In this document: positions 26,377 to 35,623 of the stretch, piece after piece
How the letters are laid out: every line of letters starts with the position of its first letter
Numbering within the stretch: the first letter of the stretch is position 1
NCBI GenBank assembly: GCA_021831785.1
Contig: JAKBMB010000031.1
Location: forward strand, 1-49,664
DNA length: 49,664 nucleotides
Source: Deltaproteobacteria bacterium
GTDB taxonomy: Bacteria; Desulfobacterota; Binatia; Binatales; Binataceae
Direction: 5' to 3'
Made by a program: the position numbers and the translations under genes
Notes under the pieces: generated by a model
Databases searched by the model: none
What the model was told of the DNA's origin: nothing
Seen by the model: the letters and a program-made list of their open reading frames with translations, nothing else

Positions 26377-26883
26377 ATGGCAATAGAGATCTGCTCAATC
26401 ATATTACCGGGCAATGAGAAGGCCTTTACGGTCGGAGAGAGGAAAGGGGCGCAGACGCTTGACGAACTGGCCGCCGACTATCGAATGCTGTTGACCGAGC
26501 CGGTCACGGCAACGCTGGCGACGGTCGGCGACAACAAGGTTCCTCAGCTCACGCCCGTTTGGGTCAATCATGACGCCAACTTCATAAATCTGAATTCCGT
26601 AAAGGGGCGAGTCAAGGACAGAAATCTGCGCGCTCGGCCTCAGGTCGCGCTCATGCTGCTCAACCCGAAGAATCCGTATCACTGGATGACCATCTACGGT
26701 ACGGTGAGCGAATGCGTATATGAGGACGATAAAAGCCGTGGTCACCTCGCGACCGAAAACATCGACGACCTTGCGCAGAAGTATCTTGGCAAAAGGCCCT
26801 ATCCTTTTCGCGATCCGAAGGGCGAAGTACGCGCCCTCTACCGCGTGAGACCGACAAGGATTCTGACCTTCGGGGCGCCGTAG
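26377..26883 (+). CDS. PPOX/split-barrel flavin- or F420-binding protein
   Basis: A 168-residue split beta-barrel protein. The segment VTATLATVGDNKVPQLTPVWVNHD, then INLNSVKGRVKDRNLRARP and VALMLLNPKNPYHWM, matches the pyridoxamine 5'-phosphate-oxidase-like family, including the TIGR03618-type F420-dependent group. The basic KGRVKDRNLR segment is where the cofactor phosphate binds in relatives. It probably reduces a small substrate using FMN or F420. The ATG at 26377 has a strong GGGGGAG site, while the longer frame upstream has none. Confidence 0.85.
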   Translation: MAIEICSIILPGNEKAFTVGERKGAQTLDELAADYRMLLTEPVTATLATVGDNKVPQLTPVWVNHDANFINLNSVKGRVKDRNLRARPQVALMLLNPKNPYHWMTIYGTVSECVYEDDKSRGHLATENIDDLAQKYLGKRPYPFRDPKGEVRALYRVRPTRILTFGAP

Positions 26884-26933
26884 CAGCGCTTCCGGCCGCC
26901 GATGCGTCCTCTGGGGCGCGAGAGAAGCCGGCA

Positions 26934-27052
26934 TGAACAGCAAAACCCGGCCAACCGGCGTCACGCGCCGCGCCGTGCTGCGGACCGCGTGCGCGGGCGG
27001 TATGGGTTTAGTCGGCGCAGCGCTGCTCTCGGTGCGTGACGCAGGCGCATAG
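26934..27052 (+). pseudogene. Tat signal-peptide stub of a lost exported protein
   Basis: A 39-codon frame reads MNSKTRPTGVTRRAVLRTAC, then a glycine/alanine-rich hydrophobic region (GGMGLVGAALLSV) ending at AGA and a stop. This is a complete twin-arginine signal with nothing after it. GAGAAGCC upstream could serve as a weak ribosome binding site. It looks like the remaining front of a decayed gene; no mature domain was recognised downstream. Confidence 0.45.
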
Positions 27053-27415
27053 CCCAGCTTGTACACCGCCACGACGCGTAAGGAACGAACTTGCTTCGCG
27101 TGCTGACCCAGACCATCCCACAGCTCAGCATCAACGTGATGGCCATCGGTCCGGCGGCGGCGATCTGCCCGTTGCGCTTGCCGCGAACCAAATCAGCGTA
27201 CCGCTCGTCCCGTTCCCGCCGCGCTGGTAGATAGATGCTGCCTTCCGTGCCCACGCCTCGCTGTCGAGCGACCGAGCACGCGGTGTGAAATTCGTGTTCG
27301 CCCAGTTCTGAGCGTGAGCAATTCCTGCGCCACAGGACAGGCTCGCAAGCTACTGCGACTGAAGAGCACGGTGAGCAGATGAGGCTGACTGGTCTGCCTC
27401 CCAATGCCCGTCAGA

Positions 27416-27583
27416 TCATAGGTAGAGTCTCTGGTTGTTTTCCCCCGCAGGGAGCGGTATCACCTTCTCCGTTCTTAGCTGTGCGAATTCGACTGGCGTG
27501 AGCGCTCCCAACTCGCTGCCGTCCATCCCTTCAAGCCATATCCGGCCGGCGATCGTCTTGGTGATCACTTCTCGCCACGTCAT
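27416..27583 (-). pseudogene. Transposase fragment, ISNCY/IS481-like
   Basis: The frame from 27583 starts MTWREVITKTIAGRI, close to the first helix of helix-turn-helix transposases of this sort, then loses similarity within about 20 residues and ends at 27416. The rest of the transposase is missing. Two direct repeats (27662-27676 and 27686-27700) upstream look like transposase-binding sites at an element end. The family call is tentative. Confidence 0.35.
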
Positions 27584-27661
27584 CGCCCGCGCCTCTCGCC
27601 ACACGCGCCGCTCGATGTTCTGCATCGCTCGGCTCAACCCCCCCAAGGCGGACATCCTTAA

Positions 27662-27700
27662 ATGTTTATGCCCCGGACATCTCCTATGTTTATGACACGG
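27662..27700. repeat. Insertion-sequence end with two direct 15-bp repeats
   Basis: ATGTTTATGCCCCGG (27662-27676) and ATGTTTATGACACGG (27686-27700) are spaced 24 bp apart. Similar tandem GTTTATG-CCGG sites occur at the ends of some insertion sequences. Their position upstream of the transposase fragment supports an IS remnant. Confidence 0.45.
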
Positions 27701-27817
27701 CTTCGGCGCACTCCTTCTCTTGCCGGAAGATGTATGTTACGCAAGGTCTTCTGAGCCGCAGCACCGGCGCCGACATGCGCACCGAGCTTTCGCACACCGG
27801 CTCGTCCGTCGAGAAAA

Positions 27818-28984
27818 ATGGAATTTGCGCTCAGCGAAGAGCATCAAATGCTCAAAGACCTGGTTCATCGCTTCGTGCAGAACGAGCTGATGCCGCTGGA
27901 GAAAGCCGTGCTCGAACGCGAGGCGTCCGGGCAGGGCGCGGTGCTGGCGGCGCAAGAGCGCGCCGCGCTCGACAAGAAGTCCCGCGAGTTGGGCCTGTGG
28001 GGGCTCGACGCCCCTAAGGAGGTCGGCGGCGCGGATCTCCCCACCGTCGCCTTGATCGGGGTCTACGAAGAAATGGGCGCCACGATCACGCCCTACACGC
28101 TCGCGCCCGACTCGCCGAACCTCCGCATGCTCTTGGCAACCGTCACCGAGGAGCAGAGAGAACAATACCTCAAGCCGTACGTGCGCGGAGAGCTCACTTC
28201 AGCGATCGGAATTTCCGAACCCGGCGCCGGCGCCGATCCGGCCGCGATGAAGACCCGGGCGGTGCGGGAAGGAGATCAGTGGGTAATCAACGGCCGCAAA
28301 ATCTGGGTGAGCCGGGCCGCGGAGGCCGACTTCACCATCTTGATGGCGGTCACCGACAAGCCGGCCGGAGCGCGGGGAGGGATCTCCGCGTTTCTCGTCG
28401 ACAAGGGAACGCCGGGCTTTAACGTCGTCCGCCAAATCCCGATGATCGGCGGCGCCTGTACCTATGAAATAGCGCTCGAGGACTGTCGATTGCCGGCCTC
28501 CAAGCTGCTCGGCAAGGAAGGCCGGGGCTTCGCGCCGATGCAGCTCAGACTCACCACGCGGCGGGTTCAAATGGGAGCTTGGTGCGTCGGTCTCGCGCGC
28601 CGCGCCCTGGACATGATCTGCGATTACGCGCCGCAGCGCACGACCTTCGGCGCTCCCCTCTCGGAGCGCCAGGCGATTCAGTGGTGGGTCGCCGACGCCG
28701 CGACCCGGATTCACGCTTGCCGTCTGATGACCTATGAAGCGGCGTGGAAGATCGATCGGGAGCGCGACGTGCGAACCGAGGCATCCATGATCAAGGTCTT
28801 CGGAACGGAGATGGCCTGGGAAATCATCGACCAGGCGATGCAGACTTTCGGCGCTATGGGGATGACCAAGGAGATGCCGCTGCAACTGATGGCTGCAAAA
28901 GTCCGCACCATGCGCATATACGAAGGGCCGTCTGAGATTCACCGCTGGGTAATCGCGCGAAACCTGCTCCGGCTGCGACGATAA
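27818..28984 (+). CDS. Acyl-CoA dehydrogenase
   Basis: A 388-residue flavoprotein of normal length. The FAD/substrate loop AIGISEPGAGADPAAMKTRA, the QTFGAMGMTKEMPL block and the catalytic Glu region IYEGPSEIHRWVIARNLL are all present. It introduces a double bond into an acyl-CoA thioester and passes electrons to ETF. The start at 27818 lies shortly after GTCCGTCGAGAAAA, a weak purine-rich site. It is convergent with the aromatic operon, with stops 33 bp apart, so a functional link is possible but unproven. Confidence 0.92.
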   Translation: MEFALSEEHQMLKDLVHRFVQNELMPLEKAVLEREASGQGAVLAAQERAALDKKSRELGLWGLDAPKEVGGADLPTVALIGVYEEMGATITPYTLAPDSPNLRMLLATVTEEQREQYLKPYVRGELTSAIGISEPGAGADPAAMKTRAVREGDQWVINGRKIWVSRAAEADFTILMAVTDKPAGARGGISAFLVDKGTPGFNVVRQIPMIGGACTYEIALEDCRLPASKLLGKEGRGFAPMQLRLTTRRVQMGAWCVGLARRALDMICDYAPQRTTFGAPLSERQAIQWWVADAATRIHACRLMTYEAAWKIDRERDVRTEASMIKVFGTEMAWEIIDQAMQTFGAMGMTKEMPLQLMAAKVRTMRIYEGPSEIHRWVIARNLLRLRR

Positions 28985-29017
28985 AGACGCGCCATCAAAC
29001 CGCCCGCCGCGGACAGA

Positions 29018-30352
29018 CTACCGATTCGGCTTCAGCGCGCCCCGAGGTCCCGCGGTGTCGTACAGCTCGCCGAATAAGACCCAGCGCGCGCCATCGAAGC
29101 GCGCCAGATGAAGCCGGCGTATGGGCTGGAAGTCTTGAGCACTGGTGTCGACCACGATTCCCGGCAACAGCATCGGGACCCTGACGTTGTGCAGGCTCGC
29201 CGCCTTGCGCATCAGACTCCCGCGCGAGACGTCGGCGCCGCACCGTCGCAGCGCGTCGGTAAAGGCGGCCGCGGCCGAATAGCCCCACAGAACGAAGGGG
29301 TCGTACGGGTTGTGGCGCGGGGCGTAGCGTCTCATCGCCGCAAGGTACTCACCCTCGTCGGCATCGTTCTCGTAGCGGGGGTCGGCCGGATCCTTGAGAA
29401 ACTGGACCGTCACGATATCCTTGGACACATCGAGCCCCGCCGGCTTGAGCACCGACCCGATCGAGGCCGAAATGAAACTCAGAAAATGGAGCGGACGCCA
29501 GCCCAGCGCGTAGGCCTTCTTTATCGCCTGAGCGGCGAACTTGGGCACCGTCACGTCAAGAAAGACGTCGGCTCCGCTGTTCTTCAGATTGACGACCTGG
29601 GAATCGACGGTGGGATCGGTGGTTTCGTAGCTCTGCTCTAGTACCACCAGCTTGCGCCCGCTGGGACCCAGCCCCTTGTAGAAACCCCGCAGATATTCCT
29701 TGCCGAAGTCGTCGTTCTGGTAGAGAATGCCGATCCTTGCCTTCGGCAAGCGCTCAACTATATAGCGCGCATAGACCGCGGCCTCCGCCTCGTAACTCGG
29801 CAACCAGGGCATCGTCCACGGATGGCCCTTGGGATCGTTAAACTTGCTGGCGCCGCTCATGATGAAGAGCTGCGGCACTCGCTTCTCGTTCATGTAGCGC
29901 CAGATGGCGGTGTTGGTCGGAGTGCCGGCAGTCCCGACCAGCGCGAGGACATGGTCTTGTTCGATCAGGCGACGGGCAAGTTCGTAGGTCCTGGGCGGAC
30001 TGTAGCCGTCGTCGTAGCTCATGAAGTCGATGGTGCGGCCGTTGACGCCGCCGGCGTCGTTTATCTTCTTGAAATACACGGCGAAGCCTGTGGCGATGGC
30101 ACCCGTGGCCGAAGCTGGGCCGCTGAGGGGGACGGTATTGCCAATCTTAATCTCGGTTGCCGTCACACCGGGGTCGGCCTGCGACAAGGTGGCGACGGAC
30201 AGCAGCAAAACCGCCCAACACGCGGCGGCTCGCAAGAGGCCGGCCGGCGCCAAGACCCTGCGCGCGGCGCGCCGCGCCGGCGCGGACCGATCCGACCTAT
30301 CAGGCGAAGCGCCGTTACCGGCGGATGCGCGAGTTTTGGCAGCAGTTAGCAT
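29018..30352 (-). CDS. ABC transporter solute-binding protein (aromatic/branched-chain type)
   Basis: A 444-residue type 1 periplasmic-binding protein. A basic N-terminus and hydrophobic LLRAAACWAVLLLSVATLS form a signal peptide. The mature part begins VTATEIKIGNTVPLSGPASA, with DDGYSPPRTYELARRLIEQD and VLALVGTAGTPTN as conserved blocks. It lies 35 bp after the hpaB-like gene on the same strand, so it is probably co-transcribed and binds an aromatic acid or related substrate for that pathway. No permease or ATPase is beside it; it may borrow another transporter such as the livHMGF set 6 kb away. Confidence 0.88.
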   Translation of the reverse strand: MLTAAKTRASAGNGASPDRSDRSAPARRAARRVLAPAGLLRAAACWAVLLLSVATLSQADPGVTATEIKIGNTVPLSGPASATGAIATGFAVYFKKINDAGGVNGRTIDFMSYDDGYSPPRTYELARRLIEQDHVLALVGTAGTPTNTAIWRYMNEKRVPQLFIMSGASKFNDPKGHPWTMPWLPSYEAEAAVYARYIVERLPKARIGILYQNDDFGKEYLRGFYKGLGPSGRKLVVLEQSYETTDPTVDSQVVNLKNSGADVFLDVTVPKFAAQAIKKAYALGWRPLHFLSFISASIGSVLKPAGLDVSKDIVTVQFLKDPADPRYENDADEGEYLAAMRRYAPRHNPYDPFVLWGYSAAAAFTDALRRCGADVSRGSLMRKAASLHNVRVPMLLPGIVVDTSAQDFQPIRRLHLARFDGARWVLFGELYDTAGPRGALKPNR

Positions 30353-30387
30353 CGTGCTCTAAGCCTCGGATCGCCGCTCGGCAGAAC

Positions 30388-31830
30388 TCAGTCGGAGCGG
30401 GCCAAGAAGTCGTCAACCATACGCACGCACTGTTCAAGACCGGTGTTGTCAACCAGCGCGCTCGCCATTCGCACCGGGTCGCCGAAGAAAAAGCGCTCGT
30501 AGAGCAATTGACGGCCGGCGAACGAGCTGCCGGCAACGTCCCAGGCCAGCCGATATAGCGCGACGCGGGCGCGGGCGTTAACATCGGCGCCGGCCAGGTA
30601 GCGCTCGATATCCGGCGCGATTGCGCTGTGAAAATCGCGCTCGGCGGGCGTAGCCATCAGGCTGCTCGAGCTATTGAGCTGGATTATCTCGACCAGGCGC
30701 GGATAAAGGCGCGGGAAAAGATTGCGCCCGACGTCGATCGGCGGGCGCGCAGGCACAAAGATGCCCCATTTGTTGAGAGCGGCATCGGCCTCCGCGGCGC
30801 GCAGACAGGCGCGCATTACTTCGGTGGTCATTATCATTTCGGCCAACCGCTCGCGCACGTGCGGCAAGCTCATGGCGTCGCTGGCCCGCGCGATGCGGAC
30901 GCCCAGGCCGAGCAGAAATTCGCTCTTGACCACGTTTTTAACCGCGACCTGATGCATCATGTGAATCACGGCTTCGGTTTCGCCATAGAGGCCATTGCAC
31001 CGCTCCACGTCGCCGCACACGAAAACCCGCTCCCAAGGCACCAGCACGTCGTCGAACACCACCACGCAGTCCATCTCTTCGAAGCGCGCGGCAAACGGAT
31101 GGTCGAAGCGCGAGTGCAGCGAGTCGAACGGCTCGCGACACAGAAAACGCAAACCCGGCGCGGCGCAGGAAGTTGCGAAAGCCAGCGCGAAAGGCTTGGC
31201 CGCGGGCTCGTTCTTGAGCACCGTCGAGGGAAAGACTTGCAGCTCTTCGGCCAACGGCGCCAGCGTTGCCAATACGCGGCATCCCTTGACCACGATTCCT
31301 TCGCGCGTGCGGTCGACCAAGCGCAGGGCGATTTCGCTGTCGGCATGCCCCACCCAGCCGGCGGCGCGGCTTTTGCGCGGATTCACCAGCGTGTGTGTGG
31401 CGCACCAATCGCTGCGGCGCGCCTGGCGGTAGTAATTGACGATATTGTCGCCAAAGCGCGGCTCGCTCGCGGCGAAAAACTTGTACGCCGCCGCCATCGC
31501 CGCCAGCGTGCTGTTGAGATAGTCGGGCGCGCGTCCCATCATCCCGCAGCTATACTCGGCCCAGCGCCGCATCATGCGGCCCCGCTTGACCACATCTTCG
31601 GCGCTGGCCGGCTGGATGAACGAAAGCCCGGCCTGCTCGCCGTCTTCGGCGCGATAAGTCATCTCGTCGGCGTGCGCCAGTTGCATGTCGTAGAGCGCGG
31701 CGACCGAGCGCGCGCACGCCGCAAAGGCGGGATGCGCGGCAACGTCCTCGATCCGCTCGCCACCGAGCCACACTTCGGCGCCGAGGCCCCTAATCGCCTT
31801 GAGGTAGTCGCCGCCCGACCGCGCGCCCAT
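30388..31830 (-). CDS. 4-hydroxyphenylacetate 3-monooxygenase-type oxygenase (HpaB family)
   Basis: A 480-residue FADH2-dependent aromatic hydroxylase. The start MGARSGGDYLKAIRG is typical of HpaB, as are the WCATHTLVNPRK region, the DCVVVFDDVLVPWERVF motif and SSSSLMATPAERDF near the C-terminus. It inserts one oxygen ortho to a phenolic OH, giving a catechol such as homoprotocatechuate. A reductase (HpaC) is needed for FADH2 and is not in the window. ATG 31830 overlaps the upstream DapA-like stop by one base (TGATG), which fixes the start although the frame is open further upstream. Exact substrate unproven. Confidence 0.9.
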   Translation of the reverse strand: MGARSGGDYLKAIRGLGAEVWLGGERIEDVAAHPAFAACARSVAALYDMQLAHADEMTYRAEDGEQAGLSFIQPASAEDVVKRGRMMRRWAEYSCGMMGRAPDYLNSTLAAMAAAYKFFAASEPRFGDNIVNYYRQARRSDWCATHTLVNPRKSRAAGWVGHADSEIALRLVDRTREGIVVKGCRVLATLAPLAEELQVFPSTVLKNEPAAKPFALAFATSCAAPGLRFLCREPFDSLHSRFDHPFAARFEEMDCVVVFDDVLVPWERVFVCGDVERCNGLYGETEAVIHMMHQVAVKNVVKSEFLLGLGVRIARASDAMSLPHVRERLAEMIMTTEVMRACLRAAEADAALNKWGIFVPARPPIDVGRNLFPRLYPRLVEIIQLNSSSSLMATPAERDFHSAIAPDIERYLAGADVNARARVALYRLAWDVAGSSFAGRQLLYERFFFGDPVRMASALVDNTGLEQCVRMVDDFLARSD

Positions 31831-32717
31831 CAGAGTACCTCCTTGAGCATGGGGAGTCGCCGCCGGATTAGCTCCGCCGCGCCCTCGGGCGCCATGTAGG
31901 GCGGCCGCGCCGGCCCCATGTCGATTCCGGTCGCGACGCTGGCGGTGACTTTGGTGGTGCCGAGATGGCCCAGCGTTTCCTCGCCGCCGCGCGGGAAGCA
32001 GCGGTTGAGCCGGCGCTGAATCTCTTCGGCGCGAGCTACGTCGCCGGCGCGGTAAGCCTTCATCAGCGCAACGCAAGCAGGCACGGCAAATATGTTGATA
32101 AAGCCGCCTGCGGCGCCCAACATCAGGCCGGTCAGCAGCGCGCGGAAGGTGTTGTAAACGGCGAGGCGATCGTCGATCTCGTCGTAAAGGGCCTCCAGAT
32201 GCTGCAGGTCGGTCAGCACCTCCTTCATCGCGATCACGTTCGGAATCGAAGCAAGCTTGCCCGCGAACTTGGGCGTGATCATGAACTTGCTAAGCGCCGG
32301 GTTATGATAGATAACCACCGGCGCGTCGCCGGCCTCGGCCACCATACGAAAATGGCGCTCGACCTCGGCCTCGCCGCAGCGCCAGTAATACGGCGGGATA
32401 ACCTGCTGCGCGTCGTAACCCAAGCGGCCCGCGATCCGCGCGTAGTGCAAGGTCTCGAGCGTGGTCGCGCCCGAGGTCATAGCCACCGCCGATATCTCGG
32501 CGCGGGCGCGCGTCTCCTCCAGAGTTATTTCCATCGCGCGCACACGCTCGGCTTCGCTCAGGTGCAGGAATTCACCGATGCTGGGCGTCGCGACGATTCC
32601 CTGCGCGCCGTTCTCAAGCGCCCAGCGCACTTCCTGGCGCAGCGCCGCTTCGTTGAGTTGGTAGTCGGCGGTGAACGGCGTCACCAGCATCGCGATGATA
32701 CCGTTGGCCAGCTTCAT
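31830..32717 (-). CDS. DapA-family (class I) aldolase/lyase
   Basis: A 295-residue TIM-barrel protein of the dihydrodipicolinate-synthase superfamily. The Schiff-base Lys is in VIAMKEV, the conserved Tyr in VVIYHNPA, and the TPF of LVTPFTADYQLN opens the barrel. Its place in a meta-cleavage operon suggests pyruvate-lyase or hydratase-aldolase activity in a ring-fission product rather than lysine synthesis. Its ATG overlaps the upstream dioxygenase stop by 4 bp (ATGA), and its stop overlaps hpaB. Confidence 0.88.
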   Translation of the reverse strand: MKLANGIIAMLVTPFTADYQLNEAALRQEVRWALENGAQGIVATPSIGEFLHLSEAERVRAMEITLEETRARAEISAVAMTSGATTLETLHYARIAGRLGYDAQQVIPPYYWRCGEAEVERHFRMVAEAGDAPVVIYHNPALSKFMITPKFAGKLASIPNVIAMKEVLTDLQHLEALYDEIDDRLAVYNTFRALLTGLMLGAAGGFINIFAVPACVALMKAYRAGDVARAEEIQRRLNRCFPRGGEETLGHLGTTKVTASVATGIDMGPARPPYMAPEGAAELIRRRLPMLKEVL

Positions 32718-33625
32718 GACGCGCCTACCGACGCCGCAGCCGAGTCCGCGCTCTGCCGCTGCGGCCCGAAGAAAAAAATCGCCTGTCCCGTGCCGATTGC
32801 CGCTTCGTAGCGGCCGAACTGTTCGCCGCGCCAGCGCCATTGCCGCCCGCCCATCGCGCCGGCCATGACAAGATAATGCGAGAAACGTCCCTCCGGAGAG
32901 CATTTTGCGCGATAGTCCGCAGCCGCGTCCAGCACCTGATTGTGCTCGCCGGCGCAAAACCACTCCATGATCTTTTCGTCGTAAATGCGGTTGCCGAGCG
33001 CGCTGATGTCTTCGGGCGACGCCGAGGCGCGCTGCAACACCCGGTCATAGTCCCAGAAGCGATGCGACAGGCCGCCGGCTGCGACCAGCACAACGCGCCG
33101 CTCGCCGGCGCGGATCGCCTCGCCCAGCAGCTCGCCGAAGGCGAGATCGTTCTGAACCGAAGCGGTCTGGCAGACGCTGAGCGAGAGCACCCGCCGGCGC
33201 GCGCCAGGGTTAAAATAATGCATCACGTTGAGTGTCGGGTAGTGAACCGGCAGATGAGGATAGGCCGCGGCGCTTACCCTCACCCCTCGCTCATGGGCGA
33301 GCGTCTCAACCGCCGCGGCCAACTCGGCGTCGCCCGGATAATCGTAGGGAAGCTCGTGAATCATCTGGGGAATCTCATCGGATGTGTAGACGCCTTTGAG
33401 CCGCTCGTTCGCGTTCAAGACGTATTCGAGGGTCGTAAACCAATGGGTGTCGATCAGCGCGTAGGTCTCGAAGTCGAGCCGGCTGAGACGCTCGCGCTCG
33501 ACCTGCTCCATGGCATCGTAAAAGGTCGTGACATTCTTGCCCATGTAGGCGCGCCGCGCCTGCGGATCGGTGATCATCAGGCGCGGCACGTGGGTGGTGA
33601 ATACGGCAGCGACGATCTCCCCCAT
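32714..33625 (-). CDS. Class III extradiol ring-cleavage dioxygenase (LigB superfamily)
   Basis: A 303-residue protein. Candidate iron ligands are His in FTTHVPRL and His in ALIDTHWF, with a catalytic His in AAGGLSHRFWDYD. The fold and layout match homoprotocatechuate/catechol-type LigB dioxygenases that open the ring next to the diol with Fe(II) and O2. It lies between an aldehyde dehydrogenase and a DapA-like aldolase, the expected neighbours for processing a semialdehyde product. It starts about 20 bp after the dehydrogenase stop, with AGGAG in the gap. Confidence 0.9.
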   Translation of the reverse strand: MGEIVAAVFTTHVPRLMITDPQARRAYMGKNVTTFYDAMEQVERERLSRLDFETYALIDTHWFTTLEYVLNANERLKGVYTSDEIPQMIHELPYDYPGDAELAAAVETLAHERGVRVSAAAYPHLPVHYPTLNVMHYFNPGARRRVLSLSVCQTASVQNDLAFGELLGEAIRAGERRVVLVAAGGLSHRFWDYDRVLQRASASPEDISALGNRIYDEKIMEWFCAGEHNQVLDAAADYRAKCSPEGRFSHYLVMAGAMGGRQWRWRGEQFGRYEAAIGTGQAIFFFGPQRQSADSAAASVGAS

Positions 33626-33644
33626 CTTGGAACTCCTCCGCGGC

Positions 33645-35117
33645 TTAGCCCCCGGCCTGCTCCTCGTACGTCATGCAAACCAGCTTCGGCTCGGTCCAGA
33701 ATTCCAGGCTGTAACGCCCGCCCTGGCGGCCGAGACCGCTTTCGCGCGCCCCGCCGAACGGCGTGCGCAGATCACGCAGGAAAAAACTGTTGATCCATAC
33801 CATCCCGCTCTTGAGCTTGGCAGCGACCCGCAGCGCCCGATCAAGCTTAGAGGTCCAGAGATAAGCCGCCAGCCCGTAACGCCCGATGTTGGCTGCCGCA
33901 ACCGCCTGATCCTCGTCTTCGAAGCGCTCGACGGTCAACACCGGACCAAAGATTTCCTCGCAACGGACCCTCGAGGAATTTTTGACCCGGTCCAGCACGG
34001 TAGGCAGGTAATAGAAGCCATGTGCCGGATGTTGCGGAGCGCGGCCGCCGGTCAGAACCTCGGCGCCCTCGGCGACCGCTTCTTTGACAAAAGCGTCGAC
34101 GCGCTCGCGATGGGCCGCGGAGATGAGCGGACCGAAGTCGGTTTCGTCTTTGAGCGGGTCGCCGATTTTTAGCTTACGCGTCTCGGCCAGCAGCAGATCA
34201 AGGAACTCGCCCGCGACCCGGCGCTCTAGCAACAGGCGCGAGCCGGCCACGCATGACTGCCCCTGACTGCGAAAAATCGAACGCGCCACGCCGGCCGCCG
34301 CGCGCCGAAGATCCGCGTCGGTGAAAACCAGATTGGGCGACTTGCCGCCCAACTCGAGCGAGACGCGCTTGACGGTGGCCGAAGCGCCGGTCATAACTTT
34401 GCGCCCGGTCGCAACGCCGCCGGTGAAGGCGACCGCGTCGACCCCCGGATCGGCGACCAGCGCTGCGGCGGCGGCGGGCAATCCCGGCACGATGTTGAGC
34501 ACGCCGTCGGGCAGGCCCGCCTCACCGGCGATCTCGCCCAGCGCGATGCAGGTGAGCGGCGCAAGCTCGGACGGCTTGAGCACGCAAGCGTTTCCCGTTG
34601 CCAGGCACGGCCCAAGGTTCCACGTGGCGAGCATCAGGGGCGAGTTCCAGGGTATGATAATCGCGCCGACGCCGAGCGGGGAGCGCGCGGTCAGGTTCAC
34701 CAGCCGCAGTTCGGCGCCGAGAAACTTCGCGTCGCCGAAACAGGCCTCTTGCGTCCAGGTTTCAGCGGCGGCGGCGAAAAAACTCAGGTTCTTTGCCGCC
34801 CGCGCGACGTCATGGTTGACGCACTCGGAGAGCGGCTTGCCGACATCGCGCGCCTCGAGCATTCCCAGCTCTCGCGCGCGGCGCTGGATTCCGTCCGCCA
34901 TTCGCGCCAGCACGCGCGAGCGTTCCGCGGCGCTCATCCGCGGCCACGGTCCGTAGTCAGCCGCCTGGCGCGCCGCCACTACGGCCCTTGCCATATCCTC
35001 TTCGCCCGCGCTGGCTATTTGCGCAAGCTCGCCGCCGGTGGCGGGTTCGACATCAGCGAAGCGCTCGCCGCGCGCGCAATCCATGTAACGTCCGGAAATG
35101 AATAAGCCGGTCTGCAT
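33645..35117 (-). CDS. Aldehyde dehydrogenase, ring-fission semialdehyde type (HpaE-like)
   Basis: A 490-residue canonical aldehyde dehydrogenase. PWNSPLMLATW, LELGGKSPNLVF (catalytic Glu) and GQSCVAGSRLLLE (catalytic Cys) are intact, and EEIFGPVLTVERF follows. Next to an extradiol dioxygenase it most likely oxidises the 2-hydroxymuconate-type semialdehyde to the acid, as HpaE does in homoprotocatechuate breakdown. It is the first gene of the minus-strand operon and has a TATAAT box about 80 bp upstream. Substrate assignment rests on context. Confidence 0.9.
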   Translation of the reverse strand: MQTGLFISGRYMDCARGERFADVEPATGGELAQIASAGEEDMARAVVAARQAADYGPWPRMSAAERSRVLARMADGIQRRARELGMLEARDVGKPLSECVNHDVARAAKNLSFFAAAAETWTQEACFGDAKFLGAELRLVNLTARSPLGVGAIIIPWNSPLMLATWNLGPCLATGNACVLKPSELAPLTCIALGEIAGEAGLPDGVLNIVPGLPAAAAALVADPGVDAVAFTGGVATGRKVMTGASATVKRVSLELGGKSPNLVFTDADLRRAAAGVARSIFRSQGQSCVAGSRLLLERRVAGEFLDLLLAETRKLKIGDPLKDETDFGPLISAAHRERVDAFVKEAVAEGAEVLTGGRAPQHPAHGFYYLPTVLDRVKNSSRVRCEEIFGPVLTVERFEDEDQAVAAANIGRYGLAAYLWTSKLDRALRVAAKLKSGMVWINSFFLRDLRTPFGGARESGLGRQGGRYSLEFWTEPKLVCMTYEEQAGG

Positions 35118-35193
35118 GACGTGCGTTATCGGCGAATTGGCTCGAGAGGCATCACCTTTGGCTAGACCCTCCCCCGCTCAAGTGACCGTCTAT

Positions 35194-35199
35194 ATTATA
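35194..35199 (-). promoter_or_regulatory. Candidate -10 box of the aromatic operon
   Basis: A perfect TATAAT on the minus strand stands about 77 bp upstream of the first operon gene in an otherwise GC-rich stretch. The -35 at 17 bp spacing (ATGTGC) is weak, so an activator may be needed. Confidence 0.35.
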
Positions 35200-35623
35200 G
35201 TCTCTCACGCGCTCAAGCACATAACGCGGCGCGCAAGCGAATGCGAAACGGTGCGGTCAAAAGCAGTGCGAGGCGCCCGCAAGCAGCTCAAATCTAAATT
35301 TTCATGTTGAGTTCCTTTCCGTTGAGCGAGGCCGCTACAGGGGAGCCTCGATGGCGGCAAGGACAGACGGGCACGACGCGGATCAAGGGGCTTCGCAGGG
35401 ACCCGGAACGCAACAGAATCGGCTGCAGGCAATTTTGTTTGCGTTATGGACGGAAGCCCTTGAGCCAACAGGCGGCGCGAACGGCTGTAAGACTGCCACG
35501 AATCGAGACCCCGGGGGCGGCAGAGGGGAGGCTGAGTAAAAAAGAGCCGCGCGAGAGTTGCTAGCTAATGGCGCGCCAGCGGAACGATAGCTTTTCCCGG
35601 CAGACCGCTACTGGCTTTCGCCC
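35200..35623. other. Intergenic region, no supported gene
   Basis: Between the aromatic operon promoter and the end of the sedolisin gene. Only short frames without domains occur on either strand. No RNA gene or clear terminator was recognised. Confidence 0.4.

Noticed and set aside
30628-31899. 423-codon plus-strand frame opposite the HpaB-like gene
   Set aside because: Shadow frame without domains; His/Arg-rich composition typical of antisense high-GC frames.
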